Shown one piece after another: positions 37,099 to 47,215 of a DNA stretch of 64,000 nucleotides. The stretch is from contig NZ_SUPL01000002.1 in assembly GCF_005047595.1 (NCBI RefSeq), positions 186,001 to 250,000 on the forward strand. Direction: 5' to 3'. The DNA is from Pontimicrobium aquaticum. GTDB lineage: Bacteria; Bacteroidota; Bacteroidia; Flavobacteriales; Flavobacteriaceae. Positions within the stretch are counted from its first letter, which is position 1, and every line of letters starts with the position of its first letter. The notes beneath the pieces are model-generated. The model had not been told where the DNA came from, did not search any database, and saw only the letters and a list, made by a program, of their open reading frames with translations. The position numbers and the translations under genes were made by a program.

Positions 37099-40000
37099 AT
37101 GCTAAATAAAAGCATCAAATTTTTAATAGAAAACAAATTAGTTTCAGTACTTCTTCTAGTGCTTTGTATTGGATGGGGAATCACCAATGCACCATTTAAT
37201 TGGGATACAGGATTTTTTCCTAGAAACCCTGTGGCAGTTGATGCTATTCCTGATATTGGTGAAAATCAACAAATAGTATTTACCAAATGGGAAGGGCGTT
37301 CACCACAAGATATTGAAGATCAAATAAGTTATCCTTTAACAACCTCTTTACTCGGAATTCCAGGTGTGAAAACTATTCGCAGTTCCTCCATGTTTGGTTT
37401 TTCAAGTATCTATATCATTTTTGAAGAAGATGTAGAGTTTTATTGGAGCAGAAGTAGAATTCTGGAAAAATTAAATTCTTTGCCTGCAGGATTGCTGCCA
37501 AGTAATGTGCAACCAGCTTTAGGACCAGATGCAACAGGTTTAGGACAAATATTTTGGTACACCTTAGAAGGTCGCGACGAACAAGGAAACGTTACAGGAG
37601 GTTGGGATTTGCATGAGTTAAGAAGTGTTCAGGATTATTATGTAAAATATGGATTATCATCAGCATCAGGAGTGTCTGAAGTAGCATCAATTGGAGGGTA
37701 TGTTCAAGAATATCAAATAGACGTAAATCCTAATGTTTTAAAAGAATATGATATATCGTTACAGCAAGTAGTTAATGCCGTTAGAGATACTAATAAAGAT
37801 ATTGGTGCTAAAACTATCGAAATTAATAGAGCTGAATACTTAGTTCGAGGTTTGGGTTACGTAAAATCTATTAGCGATATAGAGAATGCTGTAGTGACTT
37901 CAGAAAACAATGTGCCAATTTTTATTAAAGATGTCTCAAAAGTATCACTTGGTCCAGCGGAGAGAAGAGGTATTCTGGATAAAGAAGGAGCCGAAGTTGT
38001 TGGTGGCGTCGTTGTAGCACGTTATGGTGCCAATCCAATGGAAGTTATTACTAAGGTGAAGAAGCAGATTGTAGAAATTAGTAAAGGCTTGCCATCTAAA
38101 GTACTAAAAGACGGCCGCACATCGCAATTGACCATCGTGCCTTTTTATGATAGGACCGAATTGATTCAAGAAACACTCAATACACTTGACGAAGCACTCA
38201 CCCTAGAAATTCTTATTACCATTCTAGTCATTATTGTGATGGTATTTAATTTAAGAGCTTCAGTGTTAATTTCTGGATTGTTACCTGTAGCTGTACTCAT
38301 GGTATTTATAGGTATGAAGTTTTTTGGAGTAGATGCTAATATTGTAGCGCTTTCAGGTATTGCCATTGCTATTGGAACGATGGTAGATGTTGGTGTAATT
38401 CTCTCCGAAAATATTATCAGGCATATTGATGATGACGAATCGAAAACTCCAGTTAATGAAGTCGTTTTTATAGCAACAAAAGAGGTTTCTGGAGCGATTC
38501 TTACAGCAGTAATGACCACGATTATAAGTTTTATTCCTGTCTTTACAATGATTGGAGCCGAAGGAAAACTATTTAGACCTTTAGCAGCAACAAAAACCAT
38601 GGCTTTAGTCGCCTCTGTAATAGTCGCGTTGTTTTTAATTCCACCTTTTGCAGCATGGTTATTTGGTTGGAAATCACCTAAGAAAAACATTGGACTTGCG
38701 TTAAATGCTGCTTTAGCTTTATTCGGAATTTTTACTGTCTTCAGTGGTTATACATTAGGAGTTATTCTCATTGCATTTGCAGTGGTTAACTTCTTAAAAT
38801 CAAACCAAACTTTATCCTATAAACAAGCTAATATTATCAATATTGTAATCTCAGCTATTGCTATTGTGATGCTTTTAAGTGTGTATTGGCGTCCTTTAGG
38901 TGTCGATTATAGTTTGGTGTCTAACATTATTTTTGTTGGTATCATCTGCTTTGGTTTGTTAGGTGTTTTTACTGTGTTTAGACAATATTATGTGCGCATT
39001 TTAACTTGGGCTTTAGCAAATAAATTACTCTTTTTAAGTATTCCTGCTTTAATTGTGTTTTTTGGAATTAATATATGGAACAATACTGGAAAAGAATTTA
39101 TGCCTTCATTAAATGAAGGATCTTTCTTGTTGATGCCAACCTCTTTGCCACATTCAGGCGTTGAAGAAAATAAACGTGTGTTACAACAGTTAGATATGGC
39201 TGTGGCTACTATTCCTGAAATCAAAACGGTTGTTGGTAAAGCTGGTCGAGTTGAAAGCGCACTCGACCCTGCGCCATTATCCATGTACGAAAATGTTATT
39301 ATCTATAAACCAGAATATAAACTGAATGATGAAGGCAAGCGTGAGACATTTAAAGTCAATGAGGATGGATTGTTCGAAACGATGTCTGGAACTTTCGTGG
39401 CTTCTGGAACCAAAATCGAAACTAATAATTTAATTGTTGATGAAGATGGTGAATACTATCGTAACTGGCGATCACATATTAAATCTGCTGACGATATATG
39501 GAAAGAGATTGTTAATGTCACTAAATTACCTGGAGTGACTTCTGCTCCAAAATTACAGCCTATAGAAACGCGCTTGGTGATGCTACAAACTGGTATGAGA
39601 GCACCAATGGGAATCAAAGTTAAAGGACAAGACTTAAGACAAATAGAAAGCTTTGGATTGCAACTTGAAAACATTTTAAAACAAGTTGAAGGTGTTAAAA
39701 AAGAAGCGGTATTTGCAGATAGAATTGTTGGAAAACCTTATTTGTTAATTGATATTGATAGAAAAAAAATTGCACGTTATGGTATTTCTATTGATGAAGT
39801 GCAATCGGTTTTAGAAGTGGCAGTTGGTGGAAAAGTATTAACTCAAACGGTCGAGGGAAGAGAGCGTTATGGAGTTCGTGTACGTTATCCAAGAGAACAA
39901 CGAGACAGTCCTGAAGACTTAGGAAATATTTATGTGCCAACGTCTAAAGGAAATCCTATTCCGTTAAAAGAGTTGGTTGATATAAAGTATGAGCAAGGAC

Positions 40001-40776
40001 CACAAGTAATAAAAAGTGAGGACACTTTTTTAGTAGGCTACGTGCTGTTTGATAAACTAGATGGACAAGCAGAAGTAACAGTAGTAGAGAATGCTCAAAA
40101 AGCAATACAAGGAGCTATAGAACGTGAAGAATTGATAGTTCCAAAAGGTATTAACTATCAATTTACAGGTGCTTACGAAAACCAATTAAGGGCAGAAAAA
40201 ACACTGTCAGTAGTAGTGCCTTTGGCATTGATTATCATCTTTTTAATACTGTATTTTCAATTTAGGTCAGTAGCTACATCGTTAATGGTATTTACAGGTA
40301 TTGCAGTGGCATTTTCAGGCGGTTTTATTATGATTTGGTTGTATGGAGAATCTTGGTTTTTAAATATTGACCTTTTTGGCTTTAATCTTAGAGAGTTATT
40401 TCAGATGAATCCAATAAACTTAAGTGTTGCTGTTTGGGTTGGGTTTATTGCCTTATTTGGCATTGCAACAGACGATGGTGTGGTCATGGCAACGTATTTA
40501 ACACAAACTTTTAATAAAAATGCACCAAAGTCAAAAGCAGACATAAGAGCCTCTGTTATTGAGGCAGGAGAAAAACGAATTAGACCATGCTTAATGACCA
40601 CAGCAACAACACTTTTAGCATTGTTACCAATACTAACCTCGACAGGACGAGGTAGCGATATTATGATCCCTATGGCTATTCCAAGTTTTGGAGGAATGCT
40701 TATTGCTTTAATTACATTGTTTGTTGTTCCAGTATTATACAGTTGGAGTAAAGAAATATCACTAAAACAAATTTAA
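37099..40776 (+). CDS. cusA: CusA-type Cu(I)/Ag(I) RND efflux pump
   Basis: 1225 residues, the inner-membrane pump of a tripartite heavy-metal efflux system, driven by proton influx. It has the usual first helix, two periplasmic loops and paired helices; TM4 carries AIGTMVDVGVILSEN. Compared with E. coli CusA, the three metal-binding methionines appear to be M679 (LLMPTSLP), M729 (PLSMYENV) and M828 (VMLQTGM): the first pair is 50 apart, as in E. coli, and the third is displaced by an insertion of about 50 residues. About 120 extra residues with additional helices lie between the first and second membrane halves. Such insertions occur in Bacteroidota members. It begins 109 bases behind the HYC_CC_PP gene and is followed by the TolC gene after one base. 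Confidence 0.93.
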   Translation: MLNKSIKFLIENKLVSVLLLVLCIGWGITNAPFNWDTGFFPRNPVAVDAIPDIGENQQIVFTKWEGRSPQDIEDQISYPLTTSLLGIPGVKTIRSSSMFGFSSIYIIFEEDVEFYWSRSRILEKLNSLPAGLLPSNVQPALGPDATGLGQIFWYTLEGRDEQGNVTGGWDLHELRSVQDYYVKYGLSSASGVSEVASIGGYVQEYQIDVNPNVLKEYDISLQQVVNAVRDTNKDIGAKTIEINRAEYLVRGLGYVKSISDIENAVVTSENNVPIFIKDVSKVSLGPAERRGILDKEGAEVVGGVVVARYGANPMEVITKVKKQIVEISKGLPSKVLKDGRTSQLTIVPFYDRTELIQETLNTLDEALTLEILITILVIIVMVFNLRASVLISGLLPVAVLMVFIGMKFFGVDANIVALSGIAIAIGTMVDVGVILSENIIRHIDDDESKTPVNEVVFIATKEVSGAILTAVMTTIISFIPVFTMIGAEGKLFRPLAATKTMALVASVIVALFLIPPFAAWLFGWKSPKKNIGLALNAALALFGIFTVFSGYTLGVILIAFAVVNFLKSNQTLSYKQANIINIVISAIAIVMLLSVYWRPLGVDYSLVSNIIFVGIICFGLLGVFTVFRQYYVRILTWALANKLLFLSIPALIVFFGINIWNNTGKEFMPSLNEGSFLLMPTSLPHSGVEENKRVLQQLDMAVATIPEIKTVVGKAGRVESALDPAPLSMYENVIIYKPEYKLNDEGKRETFKVNEDGLFETMSGTFVASGTKIETNNLIVDEDGEYYRNWRSHIKSADDIWKEIVNVTKLPGVTSAPKLQPIETRLVMLQTGMRAPMGIKVKGQDLRQIESFGLQLENILKQVEGVKKEAVFADRIVGKPYLLIDIDRKKIARYGISIDEVQSVLEVAVGGKVLTQTVEGRERYGVRVRYPREQRDSPEDLGNIYVPTSKGNPIPLKELVDIKYEQGPQVIKSEDTFLVGYVLFDKLDGQAEVTVVENAQKAIQGAIEREELIVPKGINYQFTGAYENQLRAEKTLSVVVPLALIIIFLILYFQFRSVATSLMVFTGIAVAFSGGFIMIWLYGESWFLNIDLFGFNLRELFQMNPINLSVAVWVGFIALFGIATDDGVVMATYLTQTFNKNAPKSKADIRASVIEAGEKRIRPCLMTTATTLLALLPILTSTGRGSDIMIPMAIPSFGGMLIALITLFVVPVLYSWSKEISLKQI

Positions 40777-40777
40777 A

Positions 40778-41995
40778 ATGAAAATAAAATATAGTTATAC
40801 AATCGGTTTTACATTATTAATCTTTAACATTTGTAGCGCTCAAAGACTTCAAGATTATCTAAATATAGCCAAGGCTAATAGTTCTGAAATACAAGAGAAA
40901 CATCTAGAGTATGTATTGTTTCAAGAAAAAGTAAATGAAACAGGGAATTTAGAAGATACTTATGTAAGTGTTGGTCCATTTGTGTCAACACCTGAAACTA
41001 GAGTAGGGGCCCAAATAATTAAATTTGGAATAGAACAGCGGTTACCTTGGTTTGGAACTTTTAATGCTGAAAAATCTTATGCAGAAGCTATTTCGGAAAC
41101 CAAACAGTTTGACGCTAACTTAGCTGAAAGAGAATTGTTATTTCAAGTAAAGACGTTGTATTATGAGTTGTATCAAAAATATAAAATAGAGAAGATACTT
41201 AAGGATAATAAGCAAATTTTGACCACCTATGAAAATATGGCATTGTCGGCTTTAGAAAACAATAAAGCAACGATGAGCGATGTGCTAAAAATAAAAGTTC
41301 AAAAAAATGAATTGCATAGTAACATCTTTAAAAACCTTAACGAAATAGAAGCGTTAAATAAAAATTTTAATAGGTTATTACAACAAGATATAAATACGCA
41401 AATAGTAATTGTTGATAGCTTAAGTGTTTTAGATATTATGATGGAAGAAGTAACAATTAATAGCCATCCTAGTTTGTCTAAAATTGAAATTTATAATAAG
41501 GTTTATCAAGCGGAGAACGATTTAATTGATAAGGAAAAACGTCCAACATTATCCTTTGGGTTAGATTATATTTTGGTTGAAGAGCGTCAAGATTTAAAGC
41601 TAAACGACAACGGAAAAGATATTGTGATGCCCAAAATAGCTTTGTCTATTCCAATTTTTACTAAAAAATACACGTCTAAATCAGCTCAAGTTAAAATTAA
41701 GCAAGAGTCACTTCATTCAAAAAAAGAAACCCAAAAAAAGCAACTAGAAATGGCGCTTCAAACCAGTAGTCTAGAATTAGATAATGCTATTTTAAATGTA
41801 GTCGCTGCACAAAAAAATACAGTTGAAACACAAATAGCAATAGATGTGGACTTAAAAGCTTATGAAACAGGGATTTTAGATTATGATAAAATATTAAACC
41901 TCCAGTTGCAAAAAATAAAATTTCAGCTCATGGAAATTAAAGGTGTTAAAGAGGCATTTGTCGCAAAAGCTAAAATGGAATATTTGACTAAATAA
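40778..41995 (+). CDS. TolC-family outer-membrane efflux protein
   Basis: 405 residues with a signal peptide ending in ICSAQ. The chain has two alpha-helical coiled-coil repeats with LEQ-like heptads, and ends in YDKILNLQLQKIKFQLMEIKG, typical of TolC-type channel proteins. It would be the outer-membrane exit channel of the CusA pump (CusC role). It follows cusA by one base and precedes the HMA-AraC gene by five, so all are on one transcript. Confidence 0.88.
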   Translation: MKIKYSYTIGFTLLIFNICSAQRLQDYLNIAKANSSEIQEKHLEYVLFQEKVNETGNLEDTYVSVGPFVSTPETRVGAQIIKFGIEQRLPWFGTFNAEKSYAEAISETKQFDANLAERELLFQVKTLYYELYQKYKIEKILKDNKQILTTYENMALSALENNKATMSDVLKIKVQKNELHSNIFKNLNEIEALNKNFNRLLQQDINTQIVIVDSLSVLDIMMEEVTINSHPSLSKIEIYNKVYQAENDLIDKEKRPTLSFGLDYILVEERQDLKLNDNGKDIVMPKIALSIPIFTKKYTSKSAQVKIKQESLHSKKETQKKQLEMALQTSSLELDNAILNVVAAQKNTVETQIAIDVDLKAYETGILDYDKILNLQLQKIKFQLMEIKGVKEAFVAKAKMEYLTK

Positions 41996-42000
41996 GCATT

Positions 42001-42558
42001 ATGAATAGTGTTTTATATATAAAAAATATGGTTTGTAGCCGCTGTAAAAAAACAGTTTTAGCCCTATTAGTTCAGGAGGGCTTTGAAGTGGAGTCTATTC
42101 AACTTGGTAAAATAGTTGTAAAAGAAACTCAAAACAATGATTATGTAAAACTAGAGAGACAGTTAAATGATTTAGGTTTTGAGCTTATTAAAGACTCTTC
42201 CAAAGCATTAGTTGAAAAAATTAAAATAGCCCTCATACAACAAATAGATAAAGGTGATACCGAAGGTATTCTTTCTAAACTTGCAGATGATTTAGGCAAA
42301 AACTATTCATTTTTGAGTAAAACCTTCAGTAAATCTGAAGGTATTACACTTGAAAAGTATTTTATCAACTTGAAAATAGAAAAAGCTAAAGAACACATCC
42401 AATTGAATCAGTGTAATTTTTCTGAAATAGCTTACAGCCTTAATTATAAAAATAGTAGCCATCTAGCAAAACAGTTTAAACAGGTAACAGGAATGACAAT
42501 GTCAGATTATAAAAATTTACATAATCATAATAGAAAAGGGTTAGACAAAATTGTATAA
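42001..42558 (+). CDS. HMA-like metal-binding AraC-type regulator
   Basis: 185 residues. The first 65 residues start LYIKNMVCSRCKKTV with C12-x-x-C15, the position and context of the CxxC metal site of HMA copper-chaperone domains. The C-terminal half (about 95-175) is an AraC-type DNA-binding domain (LSKLADDLGKNYSFLSKTF, then YSLNYKNSSHLAKQFKQVTGMTMSDYK). It lacks the long sensor domain or membrane helices of usual AraC proteins, and the HMA-like domain could sense Cu(I) itself. It lies inside the copper operon, between the TolC gene and the copper ATPase. It is a strong candidate for the local regulator; target sites are unknown. Confidence 0.75.
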   Translation: MNSVLYIKNMVCSRCKKTVLALLVQEGFEVESIQLGKIVVKETQNNDYVKLERQLNDLGFELIKDSSKALVEKIKIALIQQIDKGDTEGILSKLADDLGKNYSFLSKTFSKSEGITLEKYFINLKIEKAKEHIQLNQCNFSEIAYSLNYKNSSHLAKQFKQVTGMTMSDYKNLHNHNRKGLDKIV

Positions 42559-42632
42559 GTATTAATCATAATTAGGAAAACTAAAAATTGCTTTATGAAT
42601 TAGTTTTATGGGTTAATTATAAATTTAAGAAA

Positions 42633-45356
42633 ATGAAACACAAATATCAAATACAAGGAATGACTTGCAAAGGTTGTTTAAGAACTGTAAAGAATGCATT
42701 GTCGGAAGTTCAAGGTGTAGTTGATGTGGCTATTGATTTTGAAAATAAAACAGCCAAGATTGAAATGGGTCAACATATTGAAATTGAAAAATTTGAACAG
42801 GCGGTTCAAGAAAAGAAAAGTAAGTATCATATACATCCTTTCAAATCTGATGGTATAAAAACACGTAAATATCCTATCAACGGGATGACGTGTAACGGTT
42901 GTAGGTCGCACGTAGAAAAAACACTTGCTAAAGTTGATGGTGTTGTAGAGGTTACTGTTAATTTAGAAAAAGCCGAAGCAGTTATTGATATGGAAACTAT
43001 CATTCCTTTTGAGACGTTTCAAGAAACCTTAAAAAAAGATGGGGATACTTACACCATTTACAAAGCAGGTCAACGCCCAGAATCTAATCAAGATAAAAAA
43101 CAGAAACCAAAAGGAAAAGGCACAGGCACATTTTATTGTCCTATGCATTGCGAGGGTGAGAAAACTTACGACAAATCTGGTGATTGTCCTGTCTGCGGAA
43201 TGGATTTGGTTGAAGAACAAAATTTATCAGCAATTTCAAAGGAGCAATGGACCTGTCCTATGCATCCAGAAATTGTAAAAGACGAAGCAGGTTCCTGTCC
43301 AATCTGTGAAATGAATTTAGTGCCAATGCAACCTGAACTTTCAGAAGAAGAAAAGGCTTATAAAAAATTATTAAAGAAATTTTGGATAGCTACAGCATTC
43401 ACCTTACCAATTTTTTTAATTGCAATGAGTGAAATGCTAACCAATAATCCATTATACGACATAATGGAACAGAAATATTGGAACTGGATTCAGTTTGTAT
43501 TATCTATTCCAGTAGTGTTTTATGCCACTTGGATATTTTTTGAACGAGCTTACAGAAGTATCAAAACGTGGAATCTCAATATGTTCACCCTTATTGGTGT
43601 TGGTGCAGGTGTGTCGTGGTTGTTTAGTGTTTTTGGTATGTTTTTTACTGATATCTTTCCTGAACAATTTAAAACCGAATTAGGCGCTGTTCATGTATAT
43701 TTCGAGGCTGCAACGGTCATTTTAACATTAGTGTTGTTAGGGCAATTGTTAGAAGCTCGTGCGCATAGTAAAACCAATTCGGCAGTAAAGGAACTGCTAA
43801 AGTTAGCACCAAATAAAGCCATAAAAATTGTGGATAACGAAGAGGTTGAAGTCAGTATTGACGAAATAGAACTCAACGATATTCTAAAAGTAAAACCAGG
43901 CGATAAAATTCCTGTAGATGGTGTCATTACAGAAGGCGATACCAGTATTGACGAATCAATGATTACTGGTGAACCTATTCCTGTAAACAAAGCTGTAGAT
44001 GATAGAGTAAGTAGCGGAACAATTAACGGGAATCAATCCTTTTTAATGAAAGCTGAAAAGGTAGGAAGTGATACTTTATTATCACAAATCATTCATATGG
44101 TAAATGATGCCAGTAGAAGTCGTGCACCTATTCAAAATTTAGCAGACAAAGTTTCGGGTTATTTTGTTCCAGTTGTAGTAATCATTTCGGTTATCACATT
44201 TATTGTATGGTCTATTTGGGGACCAGAACCAGCTTACGTCTATGCCTTGGTCAATGCAATTGCAGTTTTAATCATTGCATGTCCTTGTGCATTAGGTTTG
44301 GCAACACCAATGTCAGTAATGGTTGGAGTGGGTAAAGGTGCTCAAAATGGTGTATTGATTAAAAATGCCGAAGCTCTTGAAAAAATGAACAAGGTTGATA
44401 CATTAATAGTTGACAAAACGGGAACCATTACCCAAGGTAAGCCAACAGTTGAAGCCGTAGGTGCTTTTAGCGATGCTTTAAGTGAAAAAGAAGTGTTACA
44501 ATACATCGTTTCACTAAACACAAATAGTGAACACCCTTTAGCAGAAGCTACCGTTAAATATGGAAAAGAGCATAATGCTGAAATACTAAAGTCCGAAGAT
44601 TTTAGTGCTGTTACCGGAAAAGGTGTTGAAGCCAAAATTGATAGCAAAAATGTAGCATTGGGTAATCCTAAAATGATGGAATATGCCAAAGCAGAAATTA
44701 CACCTACAATAAAAGAAGAAGCTAAAAGGTATCAAAAACAAGGAAAAACTGTTTCGTATTTAGCCATAGATAAAATAATAGTCGGTTATGTAGTTATTGG
44801 CGATAAAATAAAAGAAACAAGTGCCAAAGCGATTAAGGAACTTCAAGAAAAAGGTATTGATGTGATTATGCTTACAGGCGATAACCACAATACAGCACAA
44901 GCAGTCGCATCTAAGTTAAATCTGGCAGATTTTAAAGCCAGTATGTTACCACAAGACAAACTAAAAGAAGTAGAAAAACTACAAGAAAACGGAAAAGTGG
45001 TTGCTATGGCAGGTGATGGCATTAACGATGCTCCAGCATTGGCTAAAAGTGACGTAGGTATTGCTATGGGAACAGGAACAGATGTAGCCATTGAAAGTGC
45101 AATGATAACATTAGTAAAAGGCGATTTAAACGGAATTGTAAAAGCCAAAAATTTAAGTAAGGCTGTAATGAAAAACATCAAGCAAAATCTGTTTTTTGCT
45201 CTTATTTATAACACATTAGGAGTGCCAATTGCAGCGGGTGTTTTGTTTCCATTCTTTGGAATACTGCTCTCGCCAATGATAGCAGCTTTAGCTATGAGTT
45301 TTAGTTCTGTTTCAGTAATAGCAAACGCATTAAAATTAAAAAATATTAAAATATAA
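42633..45356 (+). CDS. copA: copper-exporting P-type ATPase, CopA-like
   Basis: 907 residues from the ATG at 42633; a longer frame starts with a TTG at 42588 and adds 15 unlikely residues. Two HMA domains have CxxC sites at C12/C15 (GMTCKGC) and C87/C90 (GMTCNGC). Two HMBD-type short domains follow (CPMHCEGEK...CPVCGMDL and CPMHPEI...CPICEMNL). The membrane part has the CPC motif (C550-P-C552), D594 in DKTGT and a GDGINDAPAL segment, the marks of a P1B-1 ATPase for Cu(I)/Ag(I) export from the cytosol. It lies 74 bases after the regulator gene and 4 bases before the adaptor gene. Confidence 0.95.
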   Translation: MKHKYQIQGMTCKGCLRTVKNALSEVQGVVDVAIDFENKTAKIEMGQHIEIEKFEQAVQEKKSKYHIHPFKSDGIKTRKYPINGMTCNGCRSHVEKTLAKVDGVVEVTVNLEKAEAVIDMETIIPFETFQETLKKDGDTYTIYKAGQRPESNQDKKQKPKGKGTGTFYCPMHCEGEKTYDKSGDCPVCGMDLVEEQNLSAISKEQWTCPMHPEIVKDEAGSCPICEMNLVPMQPELSEEEKAYKKLLKKFWIATAFTLPIFLIAMSEMLTNNPLYDIMEQKYWNWIQFVLSIPVVFYATWIFFERAYRSIKTWNLNMFTLIGVGAGVSWLFSVFGMFFTDIFPEQFKTELGAVHVYFEAATVILTLVLLGQLLEARAHSKTNSAVKELLKLAPNKAIKIVDNEEVEVSIDEIELNDILKVKPGDKIPVDGVITEGDTSIDESMITGEPIPVNKAVDDRVSSGTINGNQSFLMKAEKVGSDTLLSQIIHMVNDASRSRAPIQNLADKVSGYFVPVVVIISVITFIVWSIWGPEPAYVYALVNAIAVLIIACPCALGLATPMSVMVGVGKGAQNGVLIKNAEALEKMNKVDTLIVDKTGTITQGKPTVEAVGAFSDALSEKEVLQYIVSLNTNSEHPLAEATVKYGKEHNAEILKSEDFSAVTGKGVEAKIDSKNVALGNPKMMEYAKAEITPTIKEEAKRYQKQGKTVSYLAIDKIIVGYVVIGDKIKETSAKAIKELQEKGIDVIMLTGDNHNTAQAVASKLNLADFKASMLPQDKLKEVEKLQENGKVVAMAGDGINDAPALAKSDVGIAMGTGTDVAIESAMITLVKGDLNGIVKAKNLSKAVMKNIKQNLFFALIYNTLGVPIAAGVLFPFFGILLSPMIAALAMSFSSVSVIANALKLKNIKI

Positions 45357-45360
45357 TACT

Positions 45361-47079
45361 ATGAAAAAATATGTAATCTATTTAGGAATATTAGCTGTTG
45401 GTCTAATTTTGGGCTGGCTACTATTTGGCGGCTCAATAAATAAAGAGGCATCACATAATCACGATGAGGTTTCAGAAGGTAATACAATGTGGACATGCTC
45501 AATGCATCCGCAAGTCATGAAACCAGAATCTGGTGATTGCCCAATATGCGGTATGGATTTAATACCTGCTGAAGCTAATACTGATGGATTAGAAGTCAAT
45601 CAGTTTAAAATGACTGAGAACGCAATGGCATTGGCGAATATAGAAACAACAACTATTGGAGTAGGAGAGTCATCAGCTAATCAATTAACCTTGTCAGGTA
45701 AAATTCAAACCAATGATAAATCGAGCGCTATTCAAACAGCTCATTTTGGTGGGAGAATAGAGGTGTTAAATTTTAAAAGTAAAGGTGAATTTGTTAACCA
45801 TGGTGATGTTATAGCATCTATTTATTCTCCAGAATTAGTGACTGCTCAAAATGAGCTAATTGAAGCTATGGATATTAAAAATGAACAACCAGAATTGTAC
45901 AAAGCGGTAAGAAACAAGTTGAAGTTTTGGAAAATTTCTGAGCAACAAATAGAGAGGCTTGAACAAACTAAGAAAGTAATAACCAACTTTAAAATGTATG
46001 CCAATACTAAAGGGTATATTGAGGCAATTTTTGTTGAAGAAGGTAATCATGTTAAAGAAGGTACACCATTGTTCAAAGTGACGAATTTAAATACTGTTTG
46101 GGCGCAATTAGATGCATATGAACAAGATGTAAAAAGCTTAAGTCTTGGTCAGACTATTTTAATTACCGTAAATGCTTTTCCAGATAAAAACATTGAAGGG
46201 AAAATTGATTATATAAGTCCAACATTTAATGACAAAACCAGAACAATTCCAGTAAGGGCAACACTTAATAACCCAACAGAAACCTTGAAACCTGGGATGT
46301 TAATTTCTGCTACTACCAATTTAAAATCTAACGATAAAGAGGTTGTGTTAAGTATACCAAAATCGGCTGTTTTATGGACTGGGGAACGTTCTATAGTATA
46401 TGTAAAGGTGCCAAATGAATCACCAGTGTTCGAGCTAAGAGAAATAGCACTTAGCAATGCAGTTGGTGAAAACTATAAAGTGTTAAACGGATTGGAAGAA
46501 GGCGAAGAAATCGTTTCTAATGGGACATTTACAATAGATGCTGCTGCACAACTTAATGGAAAACAATCCATGATGAACCGCGTAATATTGAATGATGAAG
46601 ATTCTTCTAAAACGATAGAGAGACTCAAAGTGTCAACAACATTTCAAGAACAGCTTAAAACAGTAGTAGAAAGTTATCTTGTATTAAAAGATTATTTGGT
46701 GAGTGATGATGCTTCCAATACAGGAAAACAAGCAAAAATAGTACTCGACAACTTAGATAATGTGGATATGACACTTTTAGTAGATAATAGCGCTCATATG
46801 CAATGGATGGAACTCTTAAACAATATTAAAACTGCTGCAAATTCACTTTCAGAAGAAACCGATATTGCATCTCAACGTAAATATTTCAAACCATTATCCT
46901 CAAATATTACTAAAACCGTAGAGTTGTTTGGTATAAACCAAGCAGTATATTCACAATTCTGTCCTATGGCCGATGATGATAAAGGTGCTTATTGGTTAAG
47001 TTTAAGTAACGAGATAAGAAATCCATATTTTGGAGATGCTATGTTAAAATGCGGAAGTGTTGAAAAAATTATAAAATGA
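45361..47079 (+). CDS. cusB: CusB-type periplasmic adaptor with HMBD and DUF3347
   Basis: 572 residues. A membrane-anchoring N-terminus (ILAVGLILGWLLFGG) is followed by an HMBD-type CxMH...CPICGMDL site at about 40-65, a membrane-fusion adaptor core with the usual barrel-sandwich (GGRIEVLNF... and GYIEAIFVEEGN), and a C-terminal DUF3347-type domain (about 420-570, ending with FCPMADDDKGAYWLS). It connects the CusA pump with the outer channel and may pass metal. It starts 4 bases behind the ATPase gene. Confidence 0.92.
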   Translation: MKKYVIYLGILAVGLILGWLLFGGSINKEASHNHDEVSEGNTMWTCSMHPQVMKPESGDCPICGMDLIPAEANTDGLEVNQFKMTENAMALANIETTTIGVGESSANQLTLSGKIQTNDKSSAIQTAHFGGRIEVLNFKSKGEFVNHGDVIASIYSPELVTAQNELIEAMDIKNEQPELYKAVRNKLKFWKISEQQIERLEQTKKVITNFKMYANTKGYIEAIFVEEGNHVKEGTPLFKVTNLNTVWAQLDAYEQDVKSLSLGQTILITVNAFPDKNIEGKIDYISPTFNDKTRTIPVRATLNNPTETLKPGMLISATTNLKSNDKEVVLSIPKSAVLWTGERSIVYVKVPNESPVFELREIALSNAVGENYKVLNGLEEGEEIVSNGTFTIDAAAQLNGKQSMMNRVILNDEDSSKTIERLKVSTTFQEQLKTVVESYLVLKDYLVSDDASNTGKQAKIVLDNLDNVDMTLLVDNSAHMQWMELLNNIKTAANSLSEETDIASQRKYFKPLSSNITKTVELFGINQAVYSQFCPMADDDKGAYWLSLSNEIRNPYFGDAMLKCGSVEKIIK

Positions 47080-47215
47080 TTATTGTTTTTAAGATTTTAA
47101 CAAATCAACAATAAAAGTTTACATTTAATCTAATTTTTTGTTGGTTATAAGTAAGTATAGTATAAATTCGCAATACAAGACTATTTAGTCTTCTATTAAT
47201 TTGCCTTTTTTGCCT

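Noticed and set aside
38166-38690. 174-codon open frame on the minus strand inside cusA
   Set aside because: It lies wholly opposite conserved CusA codons, has no recognised domain and looks like a reading-frame shadow.
42588-42632. TTG start 15 codons upstream of the copper ATPase ATG
   Set aside because: The ATG at 42633 places the first HMA domain normally; the extension has no counterpart in the family.
47080-47114. Hairpin behind cusB as a terminator
   Set aside because: An 8-base AT stem with a long loop and no T-run is weak; the oxidase may still be co-transcribed.
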